Origin: Geotrypetes seraphini
Taxonomy: Eukaryota; Chordata; Amphibia; Gymnophiona; Dermophiidae
Assembly: GCF_902459505.1 (NCBI RefSeq)
Contig: NC_047095.1
Location: forward strand, 119,413,380-119,477,379
Reading direction: 5' to 3'
DNA: 64,000 nucleotides
Shown: piece by piece, positions 53,208 through 63,419 of the stretch
How positions within the stretch are numbered: position 1 is the first letter of the stretch
How the letters are laid out: every line of letters begins with the position of its first letter
Translations under genes and position numbers: made by a program
The notes under the pieces: generated by a model
What the model saw: only the letters and a program-made list of their open reading frames with translations
Told to the model about the DNA's origin: nothing
The model's database searches: none

Positions 53208-53497
53208 ACTTCAGCTGGTTAGACTACATAAGAATAGCTGTACTAGGTCAGACCAATGGTCTATCAAGCCCAGCAACCCATTTTCACGGTAGCCAATCCA
53301 GGTCCTTAGTACCCGGCCCAAACCCAAAGAATAATCAAGATTTCAGAATCCCAAAGAGTAGCAACATTCCATGCAACTGATCCAGGGCAAGCAGTGGCGT
53401 CCCTCATGTCTTTCTCAATAACAGACTATGGACATTCCTGCAGGAAATTGTCCAAACCTTTCTTAAAAGCAGATCTAGATGTCGTCATAGGCAATAC
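53208..53497 (-). mobile_element. CR1 LINE 3' end, antisense
   Basis: Plus strand reads cataagaatagctgtactag, gaccaatggtctatcaagcc, ggtagccaatccaggtcc: the CR1 tail inverted. It abuts a sense CR1 copy. Confidence 0.75.
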
Positions 53498-53499
53498 AC

Positions 53500-54293
53500 T
53501 GAAACTTTCCATCCAATATGTGAGGGCGGCCAAAAAAGCGAATAGGATGCTAGGAATTATTGGGAAAGGGATATTAAATAAGACCAGGAATATTATAATG
53601 CCTCTTGTTCCATGGTGGAACCTTACTTTGAGTATTGTATTCAGTTCTGGTTGCCGTTTCTCAAAAAGGTATAGCGGAATTAGAAAATGTTCAAAGAGTG
53701 ACCAAGATGCTAAAGGGGACGGAACTCCTTGTATGAGGAAAGGCTAAAGAGAATAGGGCTCTTCAGCTTGGAATAGAGGTGGCTGAGGAGCGATATGATT
53801 GAAGTCTACAAAATCCTTGACTGGTGTAGAATGGGTACAAGTGGATCATTTTTTTTTTTTGGGGGGGGGGGGGTTATCATCAAAAATTACAAAAACTAAG
53901 GGATACTCAATGAAATTACATGGAAATACTTTTAAAACCAATAAGAGGAGGACAAATTTTCACTTAAAGAATCATTAAGTTTTGGAACTCATTGCTGAAG
54001 AATGTGGTAACATTGGTTAACAAAGCCGGGTTTAAAATAATTTGGACAAGTTTTTGGAGGAAAAGTCCATAGTCTTCTATTGAGACTGAAATGGGGGAAG
54101 CTAGTGTTGTCCCAGAGATTGGTAGTATAAAATGTTACTACTATTTAGGATTCTAGAATTTTTGTTCCTCTGGAATTCTGGAACGTTTCTACTATTAGAG
54201 TTTCTGCCAGGTACTTGTGACCTGGATTGGCTACTGTAGAAACAGGATACTGAGCTAGGTGGACCATTGGTTTGACCCAGTATGGCCATTCTT
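53500..54293 (+). mobile_element. CR1 LINE 3' end, sense
   Basis: From ggccaaaaaagcgaatagga through ggtggaccattggtttgacc to the tail tatggccattcttg. About 800 bases, 5'-truncated and decayed, with a G run near 53863. Head-to-head with 53208-53497 and just beyond the Ig receptor's stop codon (minus sense). Confidence 0.8.
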
Positions 54294-54369
54294 GCTTGAA
54301 GTCCTAAGAACCCTGTAGCTCTTGTCGGTTGATGCTCAAGGCAGCTTGGGCTGGGACAGTGGGGGCACT

Positions 54370-54498
54370 TCAGTCCTCCTTCTGGTCAGCAAGTACTGCA
54401 TAGATCACAGACTCCTTGGCGTTCTCTTCAGCCTGAATCTGGCTGTTGCTCTGGTGTGTGATTGTTACGTACTGGACATCATCACAGTCAGAATCAAC
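54370..54498 (-). CDS. Ig receptor: last exon with two ITIM-type motifs
   Basis: The acceptor (minus) is cgccgttgcag. Codes 42 residues, VDSDCDDVQYVTITHQ ... KESVIYAVLADQKED, then TGA at 54372-54370. The two tyrosines sit 23 residues apart in [VIL]xYxx[VIL] context. Confidence 0.82.
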   Translation of the reverse strand, partial: VDSDCDDVQYVTITHQSNSQIQAEENAKESVIYAVLADQKED

Positions 54499-57400
54499 CT
54501 GCAACGGCGATTAAAAAGAGAAACCGTCAGCATTGTAATTTCGTGATCAGGGCAGATGGCTCCTTTCCCATGTAAATTCTAATGACTTAAAAGAGGGTGG
54601 GGCTTCAGCCTCTCAGCATACAACTGTGGTCCCTACAAACTCACATTCACATATGACCATCACTTCTTGCTGTTTTACAACATTACTAGGATGAGAGTTA
54701 TGACACTTGAAGATACGGGTTCTCAATCCACCTCTACCACTAACCCTCACTATTGGTACAGCGTTATGACATTTGCAGACCCAGCTCCAGCTCCAATCCC
54801 TCTGCTCCTACCATCTGTCAGAGCTGTGACACTAGCAGACCCAGGCTCCAATCCCACTGCCACAAGCACCCTGTGTGACAGATTGCAGAGGGCACAGAGT
54901 TGTGATACCTCCTGACCCAGGTTCCAGTCCCACCACTGTCACAAACTCTCCCTTTATGACAGTTTATCGCAGAGAGCACGGAGCTGTACCTGTAGATCCA
55001 GAATCCAATCCCACCACTGTGAGAGGGCCTAATCCTGAGTTCACAGAGTTGTGATGCCTGATACACGTTGAGTCCCATGATGATTGATTATTATTTATTT
55101 AGATTTATTAACTGCCTTTTCATGAAGAGATTCACCCAAAGTGGTTTATAACATTGAATAGTAATCAGGTACTGAAGTATTTTCCCTACCTGCTCCAGTT
55201 GTGGATCTTGGTTCCGCATAGGCACAGCATCTGGTTGGCTGCCTGTATTCCTAGCGTGACCTCGTTCACCTGCAAGTATCCAATGTGATCATTCACCAAA
55301 AAGAAAAGATGGTGACACATTAAATAGTTCTGATCAGTTAATACTATCGCTATGTGCATGCTTGCAGATAGGAGTTAGAGGACAACGTCCCCTGTTTAAA
55401 CCAATTTTATGTATAATTTTTGGCAGAAGGTGTCAACGTTTTCTGCTCTGTGGTTCTGCTTCCCCTTCTGCTGAGACAAATAAGTATTAGAAGCCCGGAA
55501 GTTGATGCCGTTTGAGCTGGTTAAGTGCTCTTTCCTAGACGTAACTTAGGACTGGCCTCTAATCTCCGGAAATGAGATCACTTAGGATCTGTATGGAAAA
55601 TTGCCACCCTGATCCCCTTAGGATGGGAGTGACAGATCCTGTCTTTCCAACTGCCCTCAGTGCCTTACCCACGGCTGTGATCTTCCCTTTCCTCCGTTTC
55701 TTCAGGCAAAGGGTGGTGACTACCAGGAAGAGGAGTAGAGCCACGCCAGCAGCCACTGGCACTATGATATAATATATCTTCCACATTGTATCCTTATTGT
55801 CAACTGTTAGAGAGTTTGAGCCTGTGGAGAGATAAACAACCAGCAATTGCTAATGGGCTTTCATACAGTCCACTGCTATCACAGAGTCCTGATGTGACAC
55901 GTGAAGTGTGTCAGCCTAGAGCAGTGGCATACTCAGACCTAGATTCTAATCCCACGCCTGTCACCACCTCTTACAGCATGACTGCTGAGAGTATAGAAAT
56001 ATGATGTTTGCAGGTCCACTTTTGGAATTTCACACCTGCCACCAAAAGGACTTTAGCATTGATGCCAAATGTATGTCTTTTTTTTTAACTTCCAGAAGTT
56101 ACATTACATTACATTACATTAGTGATTTCTATTCCGCTTGTACCTTGCGGTTCAAAGCGGATTACATAAGAAGAAGCTGGACATTTCCAGGAGGGTACGT
56201 GACATTTAGGGTAAGACATAGTTACATAATGAGTATAGACTTGGTAACATTGGTTGAGAGCAGTTATATTACATTACATATCAAATCTTTTTCCGGTTTT
56301 TGGTCGGTTGAGGATTTGGTGTCAGGGAGAGGGTAACCTGGTCGGTGTATGTGGAAGAGGAGATTAGGTGTTATGAATATGCTTTTTGAAAAGTAGCGTT
56401 TTGAGTTCTTTGCGGAATGCTTTGAAGTCAGATGTTGAGGTTATATAAAGTTATAACTTTATATGTAGAATGTCATTGCAGGTTATGTTCCTAAATGGGG
56501 AAGGAGGGGTTAGGGTTCCATTCTGGTGTACCTGACAATTTAGCATCCCTTATGTGGCCACTCGTTTCTTACTTTCTATCAATAATAATAATTTTATTCT
56601 TATATACTTATATTCTTATATACCAACAAAGTTCTAGGCGGTTCACAAGGTGAGCTAATACAGGGGATACAGATAAAATACAAATTAGCATAATGGACTT
56701 AAAAATAGATAAAGACAGAAAGCATTTACAATATAATGCAGAAAATATCGGCACGGCAGGGAAAGAAGTAATACATAGATCAGATAAAATGCATCAAGTT
56801 GAATATAAGGAACTTGATTGAAAAAATGAAGCAGAGTTGAGTCTTTAACAATTTTCTAAAATCAAGATAGGAAGAGACCTCTAACATAATTTTTGCAAGC
56901 CATACATTCAATTTAGCGGCTTGAAATGAGAGGGTTCTCTCAAGGAACTTCTTATAACAACAGGATTAGTGATCATAGACTCATTCTCCCAGGTCCATCT
57001 TGTGCACAGTGGGAGTCCAAAAGGCAGAGTGCTTTTCGCTTTCTTTGTGGAATTCCTTACTATTATTTCTGTGTGCTGAAACTTATGCGCAAAAAAAGAA
57101 ACCCAAAAATTCCACAGCAGTAATGGAGTCCCTAAAGAACAAGAAAAAGCCATGCAATTGATGCTCTTGATGCAAATATGAGTAAAAGTCTTGTAAAATA
57201 CACACTCGTCCACAAAACAGAACAAGGTCACGAATGTTTATTTGAATGTTCATTGAATAAAAACTCATCCACATGAAACAATGGTCTGTGTTTCGGCTAT
57301 AATAGCCTTCCTCAGGGGTCCCTGACATGGGTATGGGATGATAGCACGATTATGGATAAAATTGATATCTCCTAAAATACTCTTTCAGTGGCGAATCTTC

Positions 57401-60400
57401 AGACATTTCATTGCAGTCGCTGCTTCGCACGCTTGAAGGTTCGCCACTGAAAGAGTATTCTAGTAGAAATCAATTTCATCCATAATCGTGCAGATTATCA
57501 TCCCGTACCCACGTCCAGGACCTCTGAGGAAGGCTATTATAGCCGAAACACGGACCGTGTTGAGTCTGCATTACAGTCGTTTCATGTGGATGAGTTTCTA
57601 TTTGACAAATATTCAATAAACTAAACCTTAAGTTTGTATACCGCATCCTCTCCACAAATGTAGAGCTCGGCACGGTTTACAGGAATTGATATAGAAAGGA
57701 ACTCCAATGAAAAGTTGAAGGACTTAGTAAAGAGAAAGTTTAGAGGGACTTAGTATATCAAAGAGGGAGGGGTAATTATATTTTAGAGAAAAACCAAGTT
57801 TTCAGGTGTTTTCGGAAGAGTTGGAGGGAGCTCAGACTCCGAAGCGGGGCAGCGGGGCTATTCCACAGCTCAGTGATCCTGAAGAGGAGGGATGTCCCTA
57901 GTTTTCCTGCATGGGATATGCCTTTTAATGAGGGGAAGGATAGTTTGAATTTTTTAGTGGATCTGGTGGTGTTGGGATTCGAGGAGTTCCAAGATAGTGG
58001 AAAAAGGGGAGGAAGGATGCCGTGTAAAGTCTTGAAGGTTAGACAGGCGCATTTGTAGTGAACCCTAAGGATTACTGGAAGCCAGTGAAGCTTAGACAAA
58101 AGCGGGGAGACATGGTCAAATTTACTTTTTGCAAAGATTAGTTTAGCCGCAGTATTCTGAATCCGCTGAAGTCTGAAGGCTTTTCTTTGTTAGGCTTAAG
58201 TAGATGGAGTTACAGTAATCCAGTCTGGAAAGAATGATTGATTGTACGAGGACAGCAAAGTGTTGTTGATGGACTATTGTAACTCTTTATTAAAAGGGAT
58301 ATGTCAAAAGGATATAAAACGCCTACAATTAATCCAAAATACAGCCATCAAGATAATTTCAGGCGCAAAGAAATTTGACCATGTTACCCCCACTGCTACA
58401 AAAAGCCCACTGGTTGCCTGTAACACATAGGATAACTTATAAAATTGCTCTCCTGACTTTTAAAACATTACAGACCAACACTTATAGACAGACTCTTGAT
58501 CCCATACGACCCCCCCAGAGCTCTAAGATCTATTTCACAGTATTCTCTTAATGTTCCATCTTTAAAAACAATTGGTACACGCCGTACCTTAATCTTTTCT
58601 GTGATCGCTCCTATGACTTGGAATTCTCTTCCTTTATATTTAAGAATCGAAAAAAACTTACAAAAATTTAAAAGCAGCCTAAAGTGCTTTCTTTTTAAAG
58701 ATGCCTTTAGCTGACCACATGATTCTTAATAATGTTGAATGGCTACAGTCACCTCCGGGGAAAGTGTCCATAATTTGCTTCTTTTTGTTTCTCATTCTTA
58801 TCTGCCCATCTCCCTTTTGTATTTACCTTATTTGTTTTCTTTTCTTTCTATAATGATTGTATTTCTCCCCCCCCTCCCTATTTGTTCCTAGGGGCTCTAC
58901 AGTTCCACCTACCCAGTATGTATTTGTTATTGGTCACGTACGCCTTACTTGTCTAATCACTAGCAGATCTGTTATTATGGCCAAGTATGTTCAGTCAAAT
59001 ATTTATTTGTTTATATGTTATTTTTTTAATATTTTGTAAATCGCTTTGCATTTTGAACAAGCGTTTAATCAAAAATCGGAATAAACTTGAAACTTAAACT
59101 TGAAACTTGAATGAAAGCAGGATCTCACTTTCCTTAACATGTGAAGATTGAAAAAGCATTTTTTTTACTAAGGAGTTGAGGTGGTCGTTGAAGGACAGTG
59201 TAGGGTCAATGATGATGTCCAGAACTTTGCTAGAGAGCTCAAGCTGCAGTGTGGTGCCAGAGGACAGTGGGATGAGGGTGGATAACTGATCTAATTTTGG
59301 GCTGAGCCAAAGTAGTTTTGTTTTGGTCTCATTCAGTTTCATTTGTACGGTGAGAGCCCAGGATTGGAGGTTCGTTATACATGAAGAAATGTTCTCAGAG
59401 AGGTTAGTGAGGTTCGAGTCGGTCTCGAGGAGGACGAGGATGTCGTCAGCATAAGTGTAAAGTGTTTCCAAGGGGGATAGTTGGAGGAGTTTCAGGGAGG
59501 ACATATAGACATTGAAAAGAATAGGAGATAGAGGTGAACCCTGAGGAACTCCACAAATCGGTTTCCAAGGGGAGGATGAGGTGCCATTCATGTTAACGGA
59601 GTAAGAGTGGGAACGTAAGAATTTTGAGAACCAATCTAAGACTGTGGAGTTTATGCCAATTTCAGAAAGTTGGAAAATTAGTATATCATGATGGACAATG
59701 TCAAAAGCTGCAGAAAGGTCGAATTGAAGAAGAACAGCGAACTTATTGCGAGAATGAAGTTGTTGGATCTTTGAGATTAATGAGGCCAATAGGGATTCAG
59801 TGCTGAAGTTGGGTCTGAAGCCATGTTGGTAGGGTAGGAGAATGGAGAATCTCTCAAAATAGGATGTGACTGTTATTTTTTGTGGACGAGTGTATTTTAT
59901 AAGACTTACTTATATTTGCATCAAGAACATCAGTTTCACGGCTTTTTCTTGTCCTTCTCATAAAATTTTTAGAACTAAGCTTTAGGCACATTCCCCCCAC
60001 TTTTACCAAACCATAGCGTGGTTTTTAGCATTGGCTGCGGCGGTAACAGCTCCGACACTCATAGGAATTCTGTGCAGGCATTTGAACCTGCTGTGAAAGA
60101 ATCATTTGTTGTTTTTGCTGCCAGTTTCTTCTGCCAGGAATGGCAGCATGGAAGATATTGCTCCAGGTTTCTAGAACTCTTCATATGAACGTGAAACTTT
60201 TCTATTATTTTATGGAATTCCTTTCTTTTATTTCACTTTGTGTACCACTTTAACTTGCAATGCAAATAAGACAGTACAGTATTCCCCTGCGTATCGCGGA
60301 CTCACTCATTCGCCATCTGCTCCGACCGCCTCTTCCTGTAGTAAAGTCAGGCTACACCAATCGGGAGCTGCGTGTCAAAGCAACTCCTGATTGGTGTAGC

Positions 60401-63204
60401 CCGACTTTACTACAGGAAGCCCGACTTTACACGGTCGGAGCAGACCGTGAGTGATTTTCTTCATCCGCTGGCGCTCTGGCTGCCCTGTCCTGCCTCCGCT
60501 CGAAATTCGTGGGGGTTCCTGGAACAGAAACCCTATGAATTTCAGGGGAGTATGGTATATTAAAACTTAAGAAATGGAAAACAACAAATGAACATTACCC
60601 ATTTTAAGCAGGGCAGTATTTGGGATTTACAAGTTGAGTGAGAATGCTGCCTGATTTCTTGGTTGGGTGGAGGTATGGGATGTTTTGCAATTGACAGTAG
60701 CGTACAGGTTCATGACCCTTTATCCGAAATGCTCGGGACCAGAGACTTTTCAGGTTTGGGGAATGAGGTATCGCCAGTAGCCACAGCGATTCATATATTT
60801 TGCTGTGGCCCCTCAGGCTTCTCTCTGCCCTTGCTGACATCACTTCCTGTTTCTTCACCAGCTTGATGCAACAAAGAGAAGTCCGCGGGGTTGCAGCAAG
60901 TGGTGAATATAAATCACTGCTGCCACTGACGATACCTCAGACGTACACCAGTGTGAGATAAGATGAACAATTGAACTAATTTAGAGTGAATTCTTTAAGG
61001 TGACTTTGGGGGACAGGTTTCATTTTTGAAGCCAAAAGTGAGCTTTTTTTGTACAGATTAGTAATGCATCAATGTTACAAAAAAAAAAAAAAAAGTTGTG
61101 TTTTGGAACTTTTTGGGTTTTGGAATTTCAGATAAAAGTTGACCTTTTACAAAGCCGCATGGCAAAAACCCTTTAAATCCCTATAATCTTTGTGGCAGTC
61201 ACTGCAGCGGCCTGTGCTATCAGGCTTTGTAAAAGAGGGGGGTTAGTATTTTGTTAGCTTTTAATTGTGCTGATATGGTCCTTCTTTGTGGACAATTTTA
61301 TCATAGGACTTAAGTAGGGTCAGCATAGTAAGGTTGAGTGGTGCCCCTCCCCCACCTTCCCCCCCCCCCCCCCCCCGCGCAGCCCGTTCACTTTCCCCAT
61401 ACCTTTTTAGCTTCTCCGGCTACATCAGCGTCGGCTCGTCCTTTGACGTCACTTTCTAGGCGCGGGTACCGTAAATAACGTCAGCGCTGATGCGAGCAGC
61501 AACCTCGCGCCAGGAGAAGGCAAAGGGCGTGCGTGACAAGGAGAGGAGAAGGGATGCGGCCGTGCACTTAGGAAGACTGTTCCTGGGGCGGACCGCCCCG
61601 CACCCCCTTACTAACCCACTGAGTAGAGTGACCTTTTTTTTTTTTTTTGGCTTTTCCAGAAATGTTTGAAGTGTGTCATCCATTCGCTCAAGTGGTTTTA
61701 GTTATTCTTTTAAGTATTTGTGAAGTTTTATTTTGGCTTACGCTCAAAAAAATGTCACTTATTGGGCCTCCACCTGATTATGGGCCTTTTACTAAGCTGA
61801 GGTAGAGGTTTCTGCTGTGGCCTGGGGCGTTCGATGAACGTTGGAGCAGCATCAGAGATTTAGCGGTCCGGGCCACGGTAGAAACCTGTACTGTAGCTTA
61901 CTAAGAGGGGGGGGGGGGCGGTTATGCGAGTTATTTTGTAAGCTACCTAGAATTGTTTAGATTGAGAGTGGGTTATAAATGGTTAAAATAAATGTTTATA
62001 AGTTGATGCTATACTTATGCTATTCTTATGATTATGTTTGATTGGTTGGTTGGTTTTAATCCACTTTGATATAAAGTAGAATATAAACAAAATAAATAAA
62101 TTAGGCCTGTGAAATTTCAGGCCTAACTCAAAAGCATAAGTAGTATCACCAGCCTCCATATAAATGTATATTCTTTGGCGCTACTTGTACTGAATATTTA
62201 AATAAGGTGCCAGTGGATAAATTCCTGAAGGATAAGGGGATTGAAGGTTACAGATAAAGGATAAAGAAAGGGTATAGATAAAAAGAAAAGGGGTTTGAAG
62301 GAGATAAAGGATTAGGGAAGAACAGGTTCTAGACAAAAGATCACTTTACAGGTCTGATGGGCTGCCGCGGGAGCGGACCGCTGGGCGCAATGGACCTCTA
62401 GTCTGACCCAGCGGAGGCAAATTCTTATGTTCTTATGGTGCCTTTAGTCAGTAGCTATTGCTTAGTTTTCAAGCAGGCGCTTGGCTCTTTTTTCATGGAT
62501 AAGAACTTAAGCCTTACTGGTTCAGACCAATGGTCCATCTAGCCCAGTATCCCGTCTTCAAGGAAGCCAATCCAGGTCGCAAGTACCTGGCAAAAACCCA
62601 AACAGTAGCAGCATTCCATGCCACCGATTCAGGGCAAGCAGTGGCTCCCTGTCTATCTCAACAGCAGACTATGGACTTTTCCTCTGAGCAATGCTTTCCA
62701 AGTCTTAACTATTCTCTGAATGAAAAAATATTCCCTCCTATTGGTCTTTAAAGTATTTCCCTGTAACTTCATCGCATGTCCCCTATAAATCTTGATGTAG
62801 TCAAATATCAATCCACTTGTACCTTTTCTAGACCACTCAGGGACTGGAGGGCAGTAACTAAAGTCTGCTTCAAATTCTCCCCCCCTCCTCCCCCCCTATT
62901 TTCCGTCAGCACACAATATTTGGTGTACCTGTGACCTGGAAGCGAAACTCCTTCTGGATTTTCACCATGCCATTCACTTCCAAGCTGCACCACCATGGGC
63001 CCTTGCTGTCTGAATGGTTGACACCTATGATGATCAACTGAGAAAATGTCATATTCTTAAAGATAAGTCTATAAGCGCTGTGTTTCACATGGTTCCCTTT
63101 GGCATCTGTCCATTTGATGGTCACTGTAGAGTCCATGGAGGTGACTGAGCATATAAGGGTCAGGTTGGATCCCTCTTGTATCGGACCAGAGGTGTCATTA
63201 GCCC
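54370..63204 (-). CDS. ITIM-bearing Ig-superfamily membrane receptor, 3' part (5' exons outside window)
   Basis: Four minus-strand exons join in phase: 63204-62929, 55821-55669, 55269-55190, 54498-54370. They give 212 residues plus stop of a type I membrane protein: one Ig domain with Cys, Trp and Cys (LTLICSV, IKWTD, GPWWCSLEV) and N-glycosylation sites NDT, NLT, NMT and NHS; a short stalk; a transmembrane segment (IIVPVAAGVALLLFLVVTTL) ending CLKKRRKGK; and a cytoplasmic tail with VQYVTI and VIYAVL. Both fit the ITIM pattern [VIL]xYxx[VIL], 23 residues apart, which in known receptors recruits SHP phosphatases. All introns are GT-AG; the Ig and transmembrane exons are phase 1-1 as usual for Ig genes. 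Signal peptide and any outer domains must lie beyond 64000. Orthologue not recognised. MHC class III Ig genes such as NCR3 or the ITIM-bearing G6b are worth comparing. Inhibitory function is inference. Confidence 0.82.
54660..55075. repeat. Decayed tandem repeat of about 75-100 bp
   Basis: Phrases such as cagacccaggctccaatccc, gacccaggttccagtcccac and gatccagaatccaatcccac, each followed by a gtgacag or tgacag and an agagttgtga-like block, recur about four times. A similar unit lies at 55890-56030. It is in the last intron of the Ig receptor gene. Confidence 0.6.
55190..55269 (-). CDS. Ig receptor: cytoplasmic exon 1
   Basis: 80 bases, entered in phase 1 and left in phase 0. The acceptor (minus) is atacttgcag and the donor is GAGCAG|gtaggg. 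Codes GERGHARNTGSQPDAVPMRN then QDPQLEQ. It is found only by splice logic and phase. Confidence 0.75.
55669..55821 (-). CDS. Ig receptor: transmembrane exon
   Basis: 153 bases, phase 1 at both ends. The acceptor (minus) is tctctccacag and the donor is GCCGTGG|gtaagg. Codes the stalk SNSLTVDNKDTMWKIYY, the membrane helix and the basic stop-transfer KKRRKGK. Continuing past the donor gives only intron read-through. Confidence 0.85.
56095..56470 (-). mobile_element. L2-like LINE 3' end
   Basis: Begins with ttacattacattacatta and ctattccgcttgtaccttgc, the same inverted tail as at 29956. In the large intron of the Ig receptor, same sense as the gene. Confidence 0.55.
56580..56945 (-). mobile_element. 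L2-like LINE 3' end
   Basis: Plus strand starts aataataataattttattc and continues caacaaagttctaggcggtt, the inverted L2 tail, and runs to about 56945. Confidence 0.6.
57137..57216. repeat. Left outer arm of a nested inverted repeat
   Basis: About 80 bases (acaagaaaaagccatgcaat ... acactcgtccacaaaa) are the approximate reverse complement of 59881-59967. The two arms enclose LINE insertions. Confidence 0.7.
57240..57605. mobile_element. Palindrome with hammerhead-like blocks (Penelope-type tail)
   Basis: Two arms (about 57250-57410 and 57425-57605) are inverted copies, sharing catccacatgaaac, ttcggctataatagcc and actctttcagtggcgaa. Each arm includes CTGAGGA, a GGCT/AGCC stem, GAAA and an ACAC-type stem, in the order found in hammerhead ribozymes (plus strand 57528-57570, minus strand near 57285-57320). 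The layout resembles the inverted tails of the Penelope pair at 33-37 kb, but no coding sequence remains. Confidence 0.5.
57610..58250 (-). mobile_element. L2-like LINE, 3' part (outer element)
   Basis: The L2 tail begins near 57612 (gtttgtataccgcatcctct on plus). Minus-strand 58099-57776 codes LHWLPVILRVHYKCACLTFK, the L2 C-terminal motif. It continues beyond the inserted LINE at 59106-59870. Confidence 0.75.
58255..59105 (+). mobile_element. L2-like LINE 3' part inserted in sense orientation
   Basis: Plus-strand frames: MDYCNSLLKGI and KRLQLIQNTAIKIISGAKKF (58242-58430), then FSVIAPMTWNSLPLYLR (58496-58714), and the tail ttgtaaatcgctttgcattt with a ttgaaac repeat at 59080-59105. It interrupts the minus-strand L2 between its RT and C-terminal part. 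Confidence 0.75.
59106..59870 (-). mobile_element. L2-like LINE reverse transcriptase (outer element)
   Basis: Minus-strand 59789-59094 is open for 231 codons: VLLQFDLSAAFDIVHHDILI (motif A), GVPQGSPLSPILFNVYMSSL (B), YADDILVL (C). The family YADD is intact, but the copy is 5'-truncated and split from its 3' part (57610-58250) by the sense LINE. Confidence 0.88.
59881..59967. repeat. Right outer arm of the nested inverted repeat
   Basis: tgtggacgagtgtattttat ... ggctttttcttgtcc is the approximate reverse complement of 57137-57216. Confidence 0.7.
60000..60110. mobile_element. MITE fragment (CCCTTTTACTAA family)
   Basis: cccacttttaccaaaccata and acactcataggaattct match one half of the element at 401-546. 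Confidence 0.5.
60277..60556. mobile_element. Tigger/pogo-like MITE
   Basis: Begins CAGTATTCCCCTGCGTATCG after TA and ends CAGGGGAGTATGG before TA. The interior holds a strong hairpin (cctgtagtaaagtcaggc ... cccgactttactacagg). The TA target and CAGT end suggest the pogo group. No transposase. Confidence 0.5.
60705..61145. mobile_element. Tigger/pogo-like non-autonomous element
   Basis: Starts CAGGTTCATGACCCTTTATC after TA, then cgaaatgctcgggaccaga; the far end ttttggaatttcagataaaa with gttgacc is inverted to the start. An A run is at 61081. Confidence 0.5.
61143..61244. mobile_element. MITE (CCTTTTACAAAG family)
   Basis: ccttttacaaagccgcatgg and caggctttgtaaaagagggg are inverted ends. A relative at 61783-61918 starts ccttttactaagctgaggta and ends agcttactaagaggggg. 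Confidence 0.6.
61350..61625. repeat. G/C-rich unclassified repeat with poly-C
   Basis: Starts near a run of about 18 C (61357-61376), continues through CpG-rich sequence and ends near ggggcggaccgccccgcacc. Isolated G/C-rich island inside A/T-rich DNA. Could also be a captured promoter; no gene was seen beside it. Confidence 0.35.
61783..61918. mobile_element. Palindromic MITE (CCCTTTTACTAA family)
   Basis: gccttttactaagctgaggt and the inverse agcttactaagag flank inner inverted segments gtagaggtttctgctgtggc and gccacggtagaaacctg. Confidence 0.65.
62170..62437 (+). mobile_element. CR1 LINE 3' end
   Basis: ggataaattcctgaaggata, atggacctctagtctgaccc and terminal cttatgttcttatgg match the copy at 7195-7466. 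Confidence 0.75.
62497..62800 (-). mobile_element. CR1 LINE 3' end, antisense
   Basis: Plus strand: gataagaacttaagccttac, gaccaatggtccatctagcc, gaagccaatccaggtcgcaa. Tail-to-tail with the copy at 62170-62437. It ends about 130 bases from the Ig-domain exon. Confidence 0.75.
62929..63204 (-). CDS. Ig receptor: Ig-domain exon
   Basis: 276 bases, phase 1 at both ends. The acceptor (minus) is ttgatttcag and the donor is CACAG|gtacac. Codes ANDTSGPIQEGSNLTLICSV to EFRFQVT. 53 residues lie between the two cysteines; WWC replaces the usual YxC. Reads as a C2/I-like domain. Confidence 0.85.
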
Positions 63205-63419
63205 CTGAAATCAAATCAGCAGTGATGAGATCCAATGGTCATCCGTCTATCTATGCCAATGTAAAACGTAATCTTATCTGAGTCTTCCTACACAGGGAAA
63301 CTAAAAATTATACATTCTTTGTATTGGTCCTCTATTAGCATAGCTAGGACATTTTCCCATCCTTAATAAGTATTTGGCTAGAGCACACTGAGCCCTCTTC
63401 CCCTGGGGTTTAACCAGTT

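Noticed and set aside
53208-54293. Twin-priming inversion of a single CR1
   Set aside because: Both the antisense and the sense part contain the CR1 3' end, so these are two copies rather than one inverted insertion.
54818-55078. Minus-strand 86-codon frame as an extra receptor exon
   Set aside because: It consists of decayed tandem repeat units, and the exons on both sides (55190 and 54498) already join in phase without it.
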